Source of the DNA: Candidatus Bathyarchaeota archaeon B26-1
Lineage (GTDB): Archaea; Thermoproteota; Bathyarchaeia; Bathyarchaeales; B26-1
Reading direction: 5' to 3'
DNA length: 10,283 nt
NCBI GenBank assembly: GCA_001593925.1
Contig: LUCD01000037.1
Coordinates: 1 to 10,283 of the forward strand
The notes under the pieces are model-generated. The model made no database searches and was not told the origin of the DNA. It saw only the letters and a program-made list of their open reading frames with translations. The translations under genes and the position numbers were made by a program. Positions 1-5,922 of the stretch are shown piece by piece. How positions within the stretch are numbered: the stretch's first letter is position 1; each line of letters starts with the position of its first letter.

Positions 1-51
1 AAAGAGGAGCGTTTTCTTGTTATTCTCCTTCTTTGCCCCCGTCGCTCTCAC
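1..51 (-). CDS. N-terminal fragment of unrecognised protein, cut by window edge
   Basis: A GTG at 49-51 overlaps the TGA stop (48-50) of the upstream AIM24-family gene as GTGA, the usual form of translational coupling. The frame stays open for 17 codons to the window edge, giving MRATGAKKENNKKTLLF. The visible part is lysine-rich and then turns hydrophobic (LLF), which would fit a cytosolic tail before a membrane segment, but too little is visible to say. No function can be assigned. The open frame is short, so coding status rests mainly on the 4-nt overlap and shared strand. Confidence 0.4.
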   Translation of the reverse strand, partial: MRATGAKKENNKKTLLF

Positions 52-779
52 CTACCGATCTTGAATCCGCCGATGTCGATGGAGAAGCCGCTTTTCTCCC
101 CGCCACCGCTACTTAGGTACTTACCTATCTCCCTAGCCAGCTCCCTGACGGGCATGCTCTGCAACCAGACCTTCCCGGGACCCGTAAGTTCAACTAGGAA
201 GAGGCTCTCACCCCCGAAGAGGATGTTCCTAACGCCCCTCACCCGCTTGATGTCGTAGGTGACCGAAGGCTGGAACATGCCTACGCAGCTCGTGTCCACT
301 AGTAGGCGTTGCCCCTCCTTCAAGTCGTACTCTATGATCTCGCCGCCGATATTGGCGAAGAAGATTCCCGGACCGGTTAAGCGTTGCAGGAAGAGGCCTT
401 CGCCCCCGAAGAGGCCTGCGCCGAGACGCCTCACGAAGGCGGCCTCGATCTCGACGCCTTCCTCAGCCGCCAGAAAGGCGTCCCTCTGGCAGAGCATCGA
501 CTCTCCTTGACCCAGCTCTACTGGAATGATCTTTCCGGGAGACTCGGCCGCGAAGCCCACTATCCCCGGACCCTTAACCGGGCTGAAGTGCACCATAAAG
601 AAGGATTCCCCTGCGATCTTCCTCTTCAACCCCCCTAGAAAGCCTCCTCTAACCTTGGTCTCCATCTTGACGTTGTCGCTCATGAAGAGGAGTCTACCCG
701 ACTCGGCGACGACGACCTCGCCTGGCTCCAGCTCGAGAACGAGATGTTGCATGACGGACCCAAGAATCTTATACCTCAT
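48..779 (-). CDS. AIM24 / TIGR00266 family protein
   Basis: This 243-aa protein looks like the TIGR00266/AIM24 family, a beta-rich, glycine-rich fold found in bacteria and archaea and in yeast mitochondrial Aim24. Its biochemical role is poorly defined. The sequence shows the family's internal repetition: three related units near residues 56-82, 124-147 and 187-210, the last two sharing FGGE-LFL--LTGPG. The N-terminus (MRYKILGSVMQHLVLELEPGE) and the central AESG-LLFMS are also typical. There is no signal peptide or membrane segment. The ATG at 777-779 has a good ribosome site, GAGGGAG (787-793 complement), 7 nt upstream. A short C-terminal tail after about residue 222 is rich in Gly, Lys and Ser. 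The gene starts a minus-strand unit that probably continues past the window edge with a 4-nt overlap. Family assignment is confident; function is not. Confidence 0.88.
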   Translation of the reverse strand: MRYKILGSVMQHLVLELEPGEVVVAESGRLLFMSDNVKMETKVRGGFLGGLKRKIAGESFFMVHFSPVKGPGIVGFAAESPGKIIPVELGQGESMLCQRDAFLAAEEGVEIEAAFVRRLGAGLFGGEGLFLQRLTGPGIFFANIGGEIIEYDLKEGQRLLVDTSCVGMFQPSVTYDIKRVRGVRNILFGGESLFLVELTGPGKVWLQSMPVRELAREIGKYLSSGGGEKSGFSIDIGGFKIGR

Positions 780-810
780 ACCAGTACTCCCTCAACCATA
801 GAACTTTCAT

Positions 811-822
811 AAAACTATAAAG
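811..822 (-). promoter_or_regulatory. TATA-like box for AIM24-family gene
   Basis: The minus strand reads CTTTATAGTTTT. About 25 nt downstream would place transcription start near 793, just before the GAGGGAG ribosome site and the ATG at 779. This is a position-and-composition call only. Confidence 0.4.
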
Positions 823-880
823 AGCTTTTCATCTTCCCGTAAAAGGAAACTCCTGAAACACAAGCGAGCCGTCGAAATGA

Positions 881-890
881 AAGATTTAAG
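881..890 (+). promoter_or_regulatory. TATA-like box for tRNA-Arg
   Basis: AAGATTTAAG lies with its centre about 30 nt before the first base of the mature tRNA, as expected for an archaeal tRNA promoter with a very short 5' leader. A purine-rich stretch (GAAATGAA) just upstream could be the TFB recognition element. Confidence 0.5.
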
Positions 891-915
891 TCTGAGCTTC
901 ACTCAAATTTAATGT

Positions 916-993
916 GGGCCCGTGGCCTAGCCAGGATAGGGCATCGGCCTCCTAAGCCGAGGGTCCCCGGTTCAAATCCGGGCGGGCCCGCCA
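916..993 (+). tRNA. tRNA-Arg (anticodon CCT)
   Basis: A complete cloverleaf folds by eye. The acceptor stem GGGCCCG (916-922) pairs with CGGGCCC (983-989), followed by discriminator G990 and an encoded CCA (991-993). The D stem is 925-928 with 939-942 (the fourth pair is a G-U type). The anticodon stem TCGGC (944-948) pairs with GCCGA (956-960), with loop CTCCTAA and anticodon CCT at 951-953, which reads the arginine codon AGG. The variable loop is GGGTC. The T stem CCCGG (966-970) pairs with CCGGG (978-982) around TTCAAAT. There is no intron. AGG is a frequent arginine codon in the neighbouring genes, so this is a heavily used tRNA here. Confidence 0.97.
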
Positions 994-997
994 AAAC

Positions 998-1031
998 AGA
1001 AACCAAGTTTCTACACTTTCCCTTTGAAAGT
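998..1031 (+). terminator. Two consecutive small hairpins after the tRNA
   Basis: AGAAAC-CAA-GTTTCT (998-1012) and ACTTTC-CCTTT-GAAAGT (1015-1031) are two perfect 6-bp inverted repeats 2 nt apart, beginning 4 nt after the encoded CCA. They could mark the end of the tRNA transcript or protect or guide the 3' trailer. There is no long T tract, which archaeal polymerase normally uses, so the terminator call is tentative. Confidence 0.35.
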
Positions 1032-1175
1032 TTATTGAAAATAGGTTTGATCCGTACAGGCTCAATTTTGTAGAGTAGGCGGTGCTGACGCTCTGATTGA
1101 TGGTTTCTGGACGGGTTTTGAGCGCCTATGCCTCTGGCTTAGCTGAGGGCTTAAGATGGTGCGAAGTTTTCAGCC

Positions 1176-1544
1176 TTACGTCTTCGGTGGAGCCTCATCA
1201 TGTTTCTCAGCCTTCAATATCGCGTTCAGTAGGTTCCTGTATATCTTCATGTCTGAGACGTTTACGACGGGTATCTGCGCCCCCTTCCCAACCTCCAAGA
1301 TTCTAGAGTAGTTTGGGAAGGCCGCGTAGCAGACATGGCTTATGTAAAACTCTCTTTCCTCAACCTCGTACTCAAACGACTTCTCGTAGACCTCCACGCA
1401 GAGGAGGTAGCCGTCAACCCAGAAGAGGCGGTTGGCACCGTAGGTTATGGCGCACCACCCTATGTTGTTCGGGGACCTTCTATCCACACCGAGGACTATT
1501 ATTTTCCTCGTCGGGCTGATCTCAACATCCAAGAGAGCCACCAC
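1176..1544 (-). CDS. Unrecognised 122-aa protein
   Basis: No family is recognised. The protein begins MVALLDVEISPTRKIIVLGV, a beta-strand-like hydrophobic pattern that suggests an alpha/beta or ferredoxin-like fold. It continues through an aromatic-rich centre (residues about 30-75, with several Trp, Tyr and Phe and three Cys) to a charged, Pro- and Lys-containing tail ending EAPPKT. There is no signal peptide or clear membrane helix. The start is one of two adjacent GTG codons (1542-1544 and 1539-1541). No strong ribosome site is visible, but a TATA-like box at 1591-1600 would give a short leader of about 20-25 nt. It is a lone gene, divergent from metG and tail-on to the tRNA. Coding is supported by length, promoter placement and protein-like composition. 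Confidence 0.65.
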   Translation of the reverse strand: MVALLDVEISPTRKIIVLGVDRRSPNNIGWCAITYGANRLFWVDGYLLCVEVYEKSFEYEVEEREFYISHVCYAAFPNYSRILEVGKGAQIPVVNVSDMKIYRNLLNAILKAEKHDEAPPKT

Positions 1545-1590
1545 CTACAAGTGAAGGAAAAGGCATGTTAAGTCTTTCTTTCAAGACTGG

Positions 1591-1600
1591 TATATTTTTG
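1591..1600 (-). promoter_or_regulatory. TATA-like box for the 122-aa protein gene
   Basis: The minus strand reads CAAAAATATA. Transcription start would fall near 1567-1570, about 25 nt before the GTG at 1544. The box is nearly symmetric, so it might also serve the plus strand towards metG. Confidence 0.35.
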
Positions 1601-1649
1601 TGTAGGTCAAGTAAGGCTGAGGGTCGGAGAAACCCGTTTCAAAGACCCG

Positions 1650-3725
1650 TTGCATTTAAGTATCTGTGACGCTTCCATCTTTATATTAAGGTTCAGGGGG
1701 TGCGTTGCGCTCGGGAAGGTTCTAGTTGCAGCTGCATGGCCGTACATCAATTATGTTCCTCACCTCGGAACCCTACTGCCCCTCCTCTCAGCCGACGTTG
1801 TAGCCCGATACTACCGTCTCAAGGGGGACGATGTGGTCTTCGTAAGCGGTTCCGACGAGCATGGGACACCGATCGAGGTTGAAGCCATAAGGCGGGGGAT
1901 ACACCCAAAAGAGCTCGTGGACAGAAACCACAAGATCGTATCAGACCTGCTTGAGAGATACGGAATCTCACTGGACAACTACACGCGCACCGAAAGCCCC
2001 CTACATAAGGAGTTCGTGAGGAGGCATCACCTCAAAATCTACAAGAACGGTTACATATTCACCAAAGAGACGGAGCTTCCCTACTGCCCAAAATGCAACC
2101 GGTTCCTACCCGACAGGTTCGTCGAGGGAACATGCCCCTACTGCGGCTACGGAGAGGCGAGGGGAGACCAATGCGACAGATGCGGGAGACTGCTGGACCC
2201 AACGAAGCTGGTGAACCCTCACTGCACGATCTGCGGGGCCGAACCGGTAATCCGCAGAGTGAAACACTGGTACTTCGACATGCCCAAGTTCACCGGTCAG
2301 CTCCTAGACTACATCAAATCGAATAAGCAGCTGCCGGATAACGCTAGGAACTTCAGCCTGAAACTTCTCCAGGAAGGTTTGAAGCCGAGGCCTATAACCC
2401 GTGATACTAAGTGGGGGATTCCGGCGCCCTTCGAGGGGGCGGAGGACAAGACCATATACGGTTGGTTCGAGAACGTATTGGGATACGTCTCGGCGACGAT
2501 CGAGTACTTCAAGAGGAGGGGTGAGCCTGAGAGGTGGAGAGAGTTCTGGTTCCACAGAGAAGCAAAAACCCTCTTCTTCATAGGGAAGGACAACATCCCC
2601 TTCCACACGCTCATACTTCCAGCTCTACTCCTCGCCACGCATGAAGGCTACAACCTGCCTTGGAACGTTATCACCAACGAGTTCCTGATGTTCCAAGGGC
2701 AGAAGTTCTCTAAGAGCAGGAGGGTAGGCGTATGGATCGACGAGGCCTTGAGGCTCTACCCAGCCGACTACTGGAGGTACACCCTCATCTCGATAAGGCC
2801 GGAAACTAGGGACACAAACTTCACTTGGAAGGTCTTCATCGAGAAGGTTAACTCAGACCTCAACGACACTCTGGGAAACTTCATCCACAGAACATTCAAG
2901 TTCATAAACAGGTACTTCGGGAGCGTCGTTCCCGAACCGAAAAACCTCGACGAAGTCGACGAAGCCACGTTGAACGCTGTAAGAGAGAAGGTCGACGAGG
3001 TGGCGCGTAGATTGGAGGCCTTCCGCCTCCAAGCAGCTGCACGAGAGTTCCTAGAGATAAGCCACATAGGGAACAGATACCTAAACGAGAAGAAGCCGTG
3101 GAGAAGCATAAAGGAGAAGCCTCAAGAGGCAGCTAACACCCTCTACGTCGCAGTACAGATAGTTAAGGCCCTAGCCGTCACCATGCATCCCTTCATACCC
3201 TTCACGGCAGAGAAGCTCTGGAACCTCCTAAACCTGCCGGACAAGAATTATAAAGGCAGATGGGCGGAGGCGAAGAAACCCATACCGCCCGGACACAGAA
3301 TAAAGAGGGCTGAACCCCTCTTCAAGAAGGTAGAGGGGTCCGAAGAAGGCCTCCAAAGGATGCTGGAGAACGTGAGGTCAACTAAGGCCCCCGCAACCCC
3401 GACGATAACAATCGAGGAGTTCTCTAGGGTCGACCTCAGGATCGGAAGGATCGTGAAGGCTGAACCGATACCGAAGTCTAGAAACCTACTGAAGCTCATG
3501 ATCGACCTCGGAGACTATGGGCTCAAACAGGCCATAGCCGGAGTCGCGGAACATTACAAGCCCGAAGACCTCGAGGGGAAGCTGATAGCCGTAGTAGCCA
3601 ACCTAGCCCCCAAGACCATAATGGGTTTAAGGTCGGAGGTTATGATCTTAGCGGCTCAAGACGGGAGGGTCCTCGCGGTCATCCAGCCTGATAGAAGGGT
3701 TGAACCCGGGAGCAGAATAACCTGA
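1650..3725 (+). CDS. metG: Methionyl-tRNA synthetase with fused C-terminal tRNA-binding domain
   Basis: A cytosolic class Ia synthetase that charges tRNA-Met with methionine using ATP. Numbering is from the TTG at 1650. The HIGH-type motif HLGT is at 38-41 and KFSKS at 352-356. Between them lie four CxxC zinc knuckles (C146/C149, C162/C165, C175/C178, C192/C195), the two-zinc form seen in archaeal MetRS. A helical anticodon-binding domain covers about 395-540. An EMAPII/Trbp111-type OB-fold covers about 586-691 (VDLRIGRIVKAE, then AVVANLAPKTIMGLRS); many archaea encode this as a separate gene. The start is doubtful. The conserved N-terminus begins GKVLVAAAWPY at 1713, but no ATG, GTG or TTG lies in frame between 1653 and there, so only the TTG at 1650 gives a complete frame, adding about 22 unusual residues. 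The PHP gene follows after 1 nt. Confidence 0.93.
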   Translation: MHLSICDASIFILRFRGCVALGKVLVAAAWPYINYVPHLGTLLPLLSADVVARYYRLKGDDVVFVSGSDEHGTPIEVEAIRRGIHPKELVDRNHKIVSDLLERYGISLDNYTRTESPLHKEFVRRHHLKIYKNGYIFTKETELPYCPKCNRFLPDRFVEGTCPYCGYGEARGDQCDRCGRLLDPTKLVNPHCTICGAEPVIRRVKHWYFDMPKFTGQLLDYIKSNKQLPDNARNFSLKLLQEGLKPRPITRDTKWGIPAPFEGAEDKTIYGWFENVLGYVSATIEYFKRRGEPERWREFWFHREAKTLFFIGKDNIPFHTLILPALLLATHEGYNLPWNVITNEFLMFQGQKFSKSRRVGVWIDEALRLYPADYWRYTLISIRPETRDTNFTWKVFIEKVNSDLNDTLGNFIHRTFKFINRYFGSVVPEPKNLDEVDEATLNAVREKVDEVARRLEAFRLQAAAREFLEISHIGNRYLNEKKPWRSIKEKPQEAANTLYVAVQIVKALAVTMHPFIPFTAEKLWNLLNLPDKNYKGRWAEAKKPIPPGHRIKRAEPLFKKVEGSEEGLQRMLENVRSTKAPATPTITIEEFSRVDLRIGRIVKAEPIPKSRNLLKLMIDLGDYGLKQAIAGVAEHYKPEDLEGKLIAVVANLAPKTIMGLRSEVMILAAQDGRVLAVIQPDRRVEPGSRIT
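1680..1688 (+). promoter_or_regulatory. TATA-like box inside the 5' end of the metG frame
   Basis: TTTATATTA is the strongest TATA-like box near metG, but it lies downstream of the only usable start codon (1650). It would begin transcription near 1710, next to the conserved MetRS N-terminus. A second AT stretch, ATTTAAGTA (1654-1662), would start transcription near 1685. Either would exclude the TTG at 1650 from the message. Confidence 0.3.
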
Positions 3726-3726
3726 A

Positions 3727-4374
3727 GTGAGGGCGTTGCGTCCTCTCAAGATAGACCTCCACGTCCACACCCGTTTTTCTAGGGACTCGAAGACCACGCT
3801 TGAAGACGTTATCCTGTACGCAAAGATGAGGAAGCTGGACGGCGTAGCCATAACAGACCATGACACGGTTGAGGGCGCGGAGGCCCTCTCCCGAGAGGAC
3901 ACCGGGCTGATTATTATTCCGGGAATCGAGGTCTCCACGAGGAGGGGCCACATACTGGGCTTAAACGTTACCACACCGATCCCCAAAGGGTTGGACCCGG
4001 CTGAAGCCGTAGATAGGATTCATGAAGCCGGAGGAATATCCGTCGCCGCCCATCCCTTGGCCGTGTACAAGGGAGGGTTGAGTATGCGGTCTCTATCGGC
4101 CCTCAAGCTGGACGCCGTCGAGGTTGTGAACTCCTCGGTCCTCCCCTTCTCCCTCCTAACGTTTCTGAATAGAAGGCTATCTAGAAAGCTGGGTCTGCCC
4201 CAGACGGGTGGAAGCGACTCTCACGTCCCAGAGGCTATAGGCCTCGCCTACACGATCATCTACGCCGAATCCGACGTCGACGACATAATTGAGAGCATCC
4301 GGAAAGGCGCAACCGTACCAGAAGGGGAGCCCATACCCTTCAGGTTGAGGCTGAAAAAATTAAGGGAAGGTTGA
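3727..4374 (+). CDS. PHP-domain metal-dependent phosphoesterase
   Basis: A 215-aa stand-alone PHP-domain protein, predicted to hydrolyse a phosphoester or nucleotide substrate with a cluster of divalent metals. The motifs are in order: DLHVHT (H12, H14), ITDHD (D44, H45, D46), GIEVST (E68), a glycine-histidine at 74-75, AAHP (H109) and GGSDSH (D164, H166). These supply the full set of expected metal ligands. The length matches single-domain archaeal PHP proteins; relatives include RNase AM/YciV-like nucleases and the PHP modules of DNA polymerases, but the substrate here cannot be told. The GTG start at 3727 lies 1 nt after the metG stop, so the two are almost certainly co-transcribed; a TTG at 3736 is an alternative. 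The gene ends 5 nt from the convergent ftsZ stop. No signal peptide is seen. Confidence 0.88.
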   Translation: MRALRPLKIDLHVHTRFSRDSKTTLEDVILYAKMRKLDGVAITDHDTVEGAEALSREDTGLIIIPGIEVSTRRGHILGLNVTTPIPKGLDPAEAVDRIHEAGGISVAAHPLAVYKGGLSMRSLSALKLDAVEVVNSSVLPFSLLTFLNRRLSRKLGLPQTGGSDSHVPEAIGLAYTIIYAESDVDDIIESIRKGATVPEGEPIPFRLRLKKLREG

Positions 4375-4379
4375 GGGTT

Positions 4380-5489
4380 TCAGAAGGGCTCCAGCTGATA
4401 TAGTCCCAGATCGACGTTTAGGGGCTTCTCAGGTTCACCGTGATGGTCGAGGTCGTAGAGGTTGGGCGCTATGGAGCCGAAGCCGCTCAGCAGGTAAGGC
4501 GACTTGACGCCCGTCATGACGAGGGTCACCCTGAGAACCCCGGAGAGGCGGGGGTTAACCCTAGCACCCCATATGACCATGGCGTCGTTGTTCATCATTT
4601 CCGTCACGATCTCCCCAACGCGGTTGGCCTCTTCTATGCTCATCTGGGAGTCTCCGGCGATGTGGATTAGGGCTCCCGTAGCCCCGGAGTAGTCCACGTC
4701 GAGGAGGGGCATCCTCAGAGCGTTCTTAACCGACTCTTCAGCCCTGTTAGGGGCGTCCGACTCGCCTATGCCAACTATGGCGACTCCTCCCCTCTTGATT
4801 ATCGTTCTGAAGTCGGCGAAGTCTAGGTTGATGAGGCTCGGCATCGAGATCGTCTCGGAGATTCCCTTAACCATGTTGGCTAAGACGCGGTCTCCAACCT
4901 TGAAGGCCTCGTTTATCGGGAGCTGCGGGACGAGCTCCATCAGCTTGTTGTTGTCTACAACTATAACGGTGTCGCATTCCCTCCTCATGGCCGTTAATCC
5001 CTGAGCGGCGTAGGTGATGCGTCCCTTCTCGATCCTGAAGGGGGTTGTGACAACCCCGACCACTATAGCCCCGTTCTCCCTAGCGATCTCGGCTACCACA
5101 GGAGCGGCGCCCGTTCCGGTTCCGCCTCCAAGCCCAGCCGTTATGAACGCTATATCGACGTCCGTGAGGAGGTTCTCAACTATCGGCCTAGACTCCTCGA
5201 TGGCTTCCCTCCCAACTTTAGGGTCTCCGCCTGCCCCCAGCCCCCTCGTAACCTTCTCTCCGATCAGTATCTTCTGGTGGGCGTGGGTCACGCTCAGATG
5301 TTGCATGTCGGTGTTGATGGCCACGCACTCCGCACCCTGTATCCCTGACTCCATGAGGCGGCTGATAGTGTTGTTCCCTGCACCCCCGACGCCTATAACC
5401 ATTATCCTGCAGAAGCCGGGTTCCCTCAGCCCTTTCTCAACGGCCTCGTGCCACATGTACTGGAACGCTTTATCGAGAAGCTTCGCCAT
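4380..5489 (-). CDS. ftsZ: Cell division GTPase FtsZ
   Basis: A tubulin-superfamily GTPase that polymerises into the cytokinetic ring at midcell. The nucleotide-binding core starts near residue 28 with IMVIGVGGAGNN. The tubulin signature GGGTGTG is at 121-127. The T7 catalytic loop is NLDFADF at 221-227, with Asp residues placed to complete GTP hydrolysis in the neighbouring subunit. The second domain runs to about 330. A short tail of about 35 residues ends in LGLYQLEPF, plausibly the peptide that binds a membrane anchor such as SepF (inference). At 369 aa it is normal for archaea, with a 27-residue N-terminal helix region before the core. The ATG at 5487-5489 has a strong ribosome site, GAGGAGGA (5496-5503), 6 nt upstream, lying within the overlapping ribbon-helix-helix gene. 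The two should be translationally coupled. Confidence 0.97.
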   Translation of the reverse strand: MAKLLDKAFQYMWHEAVEKGLREPGFCRIMVIGVGGAGNNTISRLMESGIQGAECVAINTDMQHLSVTHAHQKILIGEKVTRGLGAGGDPKVGREAIEESRPIVENLLTDVDIAFITAGLGGGTGTGAAPVVAEIARENGAIVVGVVTTPFRIEKGRITYAAQGLTAMRRECDTVIVVDNNKLMELVPQLPINEAFKVGDRVLANMVKGISETISMPSLINLDFADFRTIIKRGGVAIVGIGESDAPNRAEESVKNALRMPLLDVDYSGATGALIHIAGDSQMSIEEANRVGEIVTEMMNNDAMVIWGARVNPRLSGVLRVTLVMTGVKSPYLLSGFGSIAPNLYDLDHHGEPEKPLNVDLGLYQLEPF

Positions 5490-5634
5490 GGCTCTTCCTC
5501 CTCAACTCTAGGTTTATAAGGTCCCGGATCGCCGCGCGGATAGCCTCGGCTCTGTGGGGGTAATACCTCTCGTCGACGAGTTTATCCAACGCTTTGATGT
5601 ATGGTTCTGGGAGATATATCGTTATGAGCTTCAT
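5470..5634 (-). CDS. Small ribbon-helix-helix (CopG-like) regulator overlapping ftsZ, CdrS-like
   Basis: A 54-aa DNA-binding protein. Residues 3-9 (LITIYLP) form the DNA-contacting ribbon; residues about 10-22 and 27-43 form the two helices, with YYPHRAEAIRAAIRDLI matching the RHH signature of a turn, then an acidic residue and AIR. RHH proteins act as dimers on short palindromic operators. The ATG at 5632-5634 has a ribosome site, GGTGAG, 3 nt upstream. The TAA at 5470-5472 lies inside ftsZ, giving a 20-nt overlap. Known context: in Haloferax and relatives a short RHH regulator, CdrS, is encoded with ftsZ2 and controls division genes. The same arrangement here makes a CdrS-type role likely by inference. 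It probably controls its own operon. It is below common gene-calling length cut-offs and may be missing from automatic annotation. Confidence 0.9.
   Translation of the reverse strand: MKLITIYLPEPYIKALDKLVDERYYPHRAEAIRAAIRDLINLELRRKSHGEASR
5512..5520 (-). promoter_or_regulatory. ftsZ: Possible internal ftsZ promoter within the RHH gene
   Basis: The minus strand reads CTTATAAAC, centred about 26 nt before the ftsZ ATG at 5489. A start there would give a leaderless ftsZ message independent of the RHH gene. The TATAAAC also encodes Leu-Ile-Asn of the RHH helix, so it may be chance. Confidence 0.25.
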
Positions 5635-5657
5635 ATACTCACCGGAAAAGAAATTCT

Positions 5658-5673
5658 ATTTACGTGCATAAAT
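5658..5673. promoter_or_regulatory. Imperfect palindrome upstream of the RHH-ftsZ operon
   Basis: ATTTACGTGCATAAAT has perfect 5-bp arms (ATTTA/TAAAT) around a 6-bp core. It sits 24 nt before the RHH start codon and overlaps AT-rich sequence that could hold the operon's TATA box (minus strand GATTTATGC, about 5667-5675). RHH dimers favour short symmetric sites, so an autoregulatory operator is a reasonable reading. No direct evidence. Confidence 0.3.
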
Positions 5674-5800
5674 CTCAACATAATATCCTGTAAATATGCT
5701 TTAAACATGCTGGGGCCTTCATTTAAAAACGTCCGAAGAGTCTTTTGAGGGTTTTCATGATAAAAAGGGGTGGCGGAGGCCGCGTATTTTCTCTCAAGAG

Positions 5801-5817
5801 TTAAAGTCTGACTTTAA
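5801..5817. repeat. Perfect 7-3-7 inverted repeat TTAAAGT-CTG-ACTTTAA
   Basis: Seven-bp arms are separated by 3 nt in the divergent region between the RHH-ftsZ operon and the methylthiotransferase gene. Possible operator. The centre is 51 bp from that of a second repeat with the same geometry. Confidence 0.5.
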
Positions 5818-5851
5818 TTTATTCGCGGGCCCCTTCAACTGCGTAGTTTTT

Positions 5852-5868
5852 GAGTAAAAAATTTACTC
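5852..5868. repeat. Perfect 7-3-7 inverted repeat GAGTAAA-AAA-TTTACTC
   Basis: A second 7-bp-arm, 3-nt-spacer palindrome, about 25 bp before the TATA-like box of the methylthiotransferase gene. Placed where a transcription regulator could act. The arm sequence differs from the repeat at 5801. Confidence 0.5.
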
Positions 5869-5892
5869 TAGAACCATCCTATTTTTGCCACG

Positions 5893-5902
5893 AATAAATA
5901 AA
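5893..5902 (+). promoter_or_regulatory. mtaB: TATA-like box for methylthiotransferase gene
   Basis: AATAAATAAA is centred about 26 nt before the GTG at 5923. Transcription would start at or beside the initiation codon, so the message is probably leaderless; no ribosome site is visible. Confidence 0.45.
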
Positions 5903-5922
5903 GTGTTAGAGGCCTCTAAACA

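Noticed and set aside
1186..1260. C/D-box-like RNA on the minus strand (CTGA, then ATGATGA, then CTGA 21 nt later; an ATGAAGA further up)
   Set aside because: The outer C box is imperfect, the spacing is irregular, there is no closing terminal stem, and the stretch encodes the C-terminus of the 122-aa protein. Likely coincidence.
1097..1306. Plus-strand 69-codon frame overlapping the 122-aa gene
   Set aside because: Serine- and cysteine-rich low-quality translation, mostly antisense to the better-supported minus-strand gene.
5496..5511. 16-nt sequence TCCTCCTCAACTCTAG, repeated at 9894-9909
   Set aside because: One copy is the ftsZ ribosome site with the RHH C-terminus and the other encodes part of the M14 protein (LARVEEE region). 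No flanking similarity, so chance or codon-driven.
5554..5748. Plus-strand 64-codon frame over the start of the RHH gene
   Set aside because: It is antisense to the RHH coding sequence for half its length, has a composition unlike the neighbours, and no promoter or ribosome site fits it. The minus-strand RHH frame explains the region.
5773..5783. GCGG-AGG-CCGC hairpin followed by GTATTTT as a terminator
   Set aside because: Only a 4-bp stem with no gene ending nearby on the plus strand; it also falls inside the possible 15-codon frame.
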